In this document: one piece after another, positions 63,163-64,000 of the stretch
Position numbering within the stretch: the stretch's first letter is position 1
Layout of the letters: the number at the start of each line of letters is the position of its first letter
NCBI GenBank assembly: GCA_903884065.1
Contig: CAISDL010000002.1
Span: 1 to 64,000 of the forward strand
DNA: 64,000 nucleotides
Reading direction: 5' to 3'
DNA from: an uncultured Actinomycetes bacterium
GTDB taxonomy: Bacteria > Actinomycetota > Actinomycetes > Mycobacteriales > Mycobacteriaceae
Notes under the pieces: model-generated
What the model saw: the letters and a program-made list of their open reading frames with translations, nothing else
Databases searched by the model: none
Told to the model about the DNA's origin: nothing
Translations under genes and position numbers: made by a program

Positions 63163-64000
63163 CTACAGCGACTTCAGTTCCTCGATGACCTCGCCGACCG
63201 ATTTCTTGGCGTCGCCGAACAACATCGAGGTCCCCGCGCCGAAGAACAACGGGTTCTCGATACCGGCATATCCTGACGACATCGACCGCTTGAGCACGAT
63301 CACCGACCGGGACTGGTCGACGTTGAGGATCGGCATGCCGAAGATAGGGCTGGACGGGTCGGTACGCGCCGCCGGGTTGGTGACGTCGTTGGCGCCGATC
63401 ACCAACGTCACGTCGGTGCGCGGGAATTCGCCGTTGATGTCGTCCATTTCCTTCATCGCGTCGTACTCGACGTCGGCTTCGGCCAACAGAACGTTCATAT
63501 GACCGGGCATGCGGCCGGCCACCGGGTGGATGGCGTACTTGACCTCAACGCCCTTGCTCTCCAACAGGTCCGCCATCTCCTTGACGGCGTGCTGTGCCTG
63601 CGCGACGGCCAGGCCGTAACCGGGAACCACGATCACCTGGTTCGCGTAGGCCATCTGGATCGCGGCGTCGGCAGCCGAGGTCGCCTTCACCGGACCCTGG
63701 TCGCCGCTAGCCGGGCCGCCGACGGCGTCCGTTCCGCCGAAGGACCCGAACACGATCGCCGGGATGGACCGGTTCATCGCCACGGCCATCAGGTTGGTCA
63801 GAATCGAACCGGAGGCACCGACGATCATGCCGGCCACGATCATCGCGGTGTTGTTGAGCGCCAGACCTGCTGCCGCGGCGGACAACCCGGTCATCGCGTT
63901 CAGTAGCGAGATCACCACCGGCATGTCGGCGCCGCCGATCGGGAACACCACAAACAGGCCCATGATGCCGGCCAAAACGAGCACCAGCACGATCCACCAG
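63163..64000 (-). CDS. pntB: NAD(P) transhydrogenase beta subunit, C-terminal part (cut by window edge)
   Basis: About 279 residues of the C-terminal portion are visible; the start lies beyond the window. Membrane segments at the visible N-side (MLVLVLAGIMGLFVVFPIGG, AMTGLSAAAAGLALNN, GMIVGASGSILTNLMAVAMN) lead to the NADP-binding dIII domain. This contains VIVVPGYGLAVAQAQHAV, HPVAGRMPGHMNVLLAEADV, VIGANDVTNPAA and VLKRSMSSGYAGIENPLFF. PntAB uses the proton gradient to make NADPH from NADH. It is tail-to-tail with the DUF222/HNH gene, 7 bp apart. By synteny Rv0157. Confidence 0.95.
   Translation of the reverse strand, partial: WWIVLVLVLAGIMGLFVVFPIGGADMPVVISLLNAMTGLSAAAAGLALNNTAMIVAGMIVGASGSILTNLMAVAMNRSIPAIVFGSFGGTDAVGGPASGDQGPVKATSAADAAIQMAYANQVIVVPGYGLAVAQAQHAVKEMADLLESKGVEVKYAIHPVAGRMPGHMNVLLAEADVEYDAMKEMDDINGEFPRTDVTLVIGANDVTNPAARTDPSSPIFGMPILNVDQSRSVIVLKRSMSSGYAGIENPLFFGAGTSMLFGDAKKSVGEVIEELKSL

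Overview
The window is a GC-rich, densely packed stretch of a mycobacterial chromosome. The best fit is a fast-growing, non-tuberculous Mycobacterium (Mycolicibacterium-like). Diagnostic genes are mmpL3 and mmpL11, a complete mce1 locus (yrbE1AB, mce1A-F, four Mam genes), a GTP-type pckG, zmp1, a copper-sensing ricR and two DUF222/HNH (13E12-type) proteins. From memory, the gene order broadly follows, in reverse, the M. tuberculosis segment from about Rv0157 (pntB) to Rv0222. No search was run, so these orthology statements rest on synteny and recalled sequences. I found no tRNA, rRNA, CRISPR array, insertion sequence or prophage. No gene-free gap exceeds about 220 bp.

Layout. 1-4525: cut-off DUF222 gene, enoyl-CoA hydratase, HSL-type esterase and an overlapping pair of acyl-CoA dehydrogenases. 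4614-12460: cyclic-nucleotide-binding protein, type-B carboxylesterase, double-hotdog dehydratase, DUF4190 protein, acyl-CoA ligase, exported beta-carbonic anhydrase and PEP carboxykinase. 12574-25935: a pair of GTPase-like proteins, trmB, a NYN nuclease, mmpL3, AI-2E and LPG-synthase-like membrane proteins, a hemophore-like secreted protein, mmpL11 and a small HTH protein. 25932-33306: CoA-binding protein, OmamA/OmamB pair, zmp1, L,D-transpeptidase, MFS exporter and a copper operon (DUF305 lipoprotein plus ricR). 33352-42628: ilvD, molybdopterin oxidoreductase, O-methyltransferase, a Zn-protease-like protein with a DUF2786 partner, two alpha/beta hydrolases and a phosphodiester glycosidase. 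42641-58283: one long minus-strand array, TetR, SRPBCC, fadD5, yrbE1AB, mce1A-F, mam1A-D. 58409-64000: a 40-residue protein, a propeller lipoprotein, an unusual SDR with a zinc ribbon, a hotdog thioesterase, a second DUF222/HNH gene and the 3' part of pntB.

How it fits together. Much of the window serves the lipid-rich envelope and lipid catabolism. MmpL3 and MmpL11 export lipids, Mce1 with Mam/Omam proteins imports fatty acids, and esterases, ligases, FadE, EchA and MaoC proteins degrade acyl chains. PckG links the carbon to gluconeogenesis.

The least ordinary signals are sequence-level. A palindromic micro-element of about 31 bp is inserted in frame in both trmB and zmp1. LexA-type SOS boxes sit on the start codons of both DUF222/HNH genes. 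A 29-bp minisatellite lies on a stop/start junction. An SDR-like protein lacks the catalytic Tyr, and an alpha/beta-hydrolase lipoprotein lacks the nucleophile Ser.
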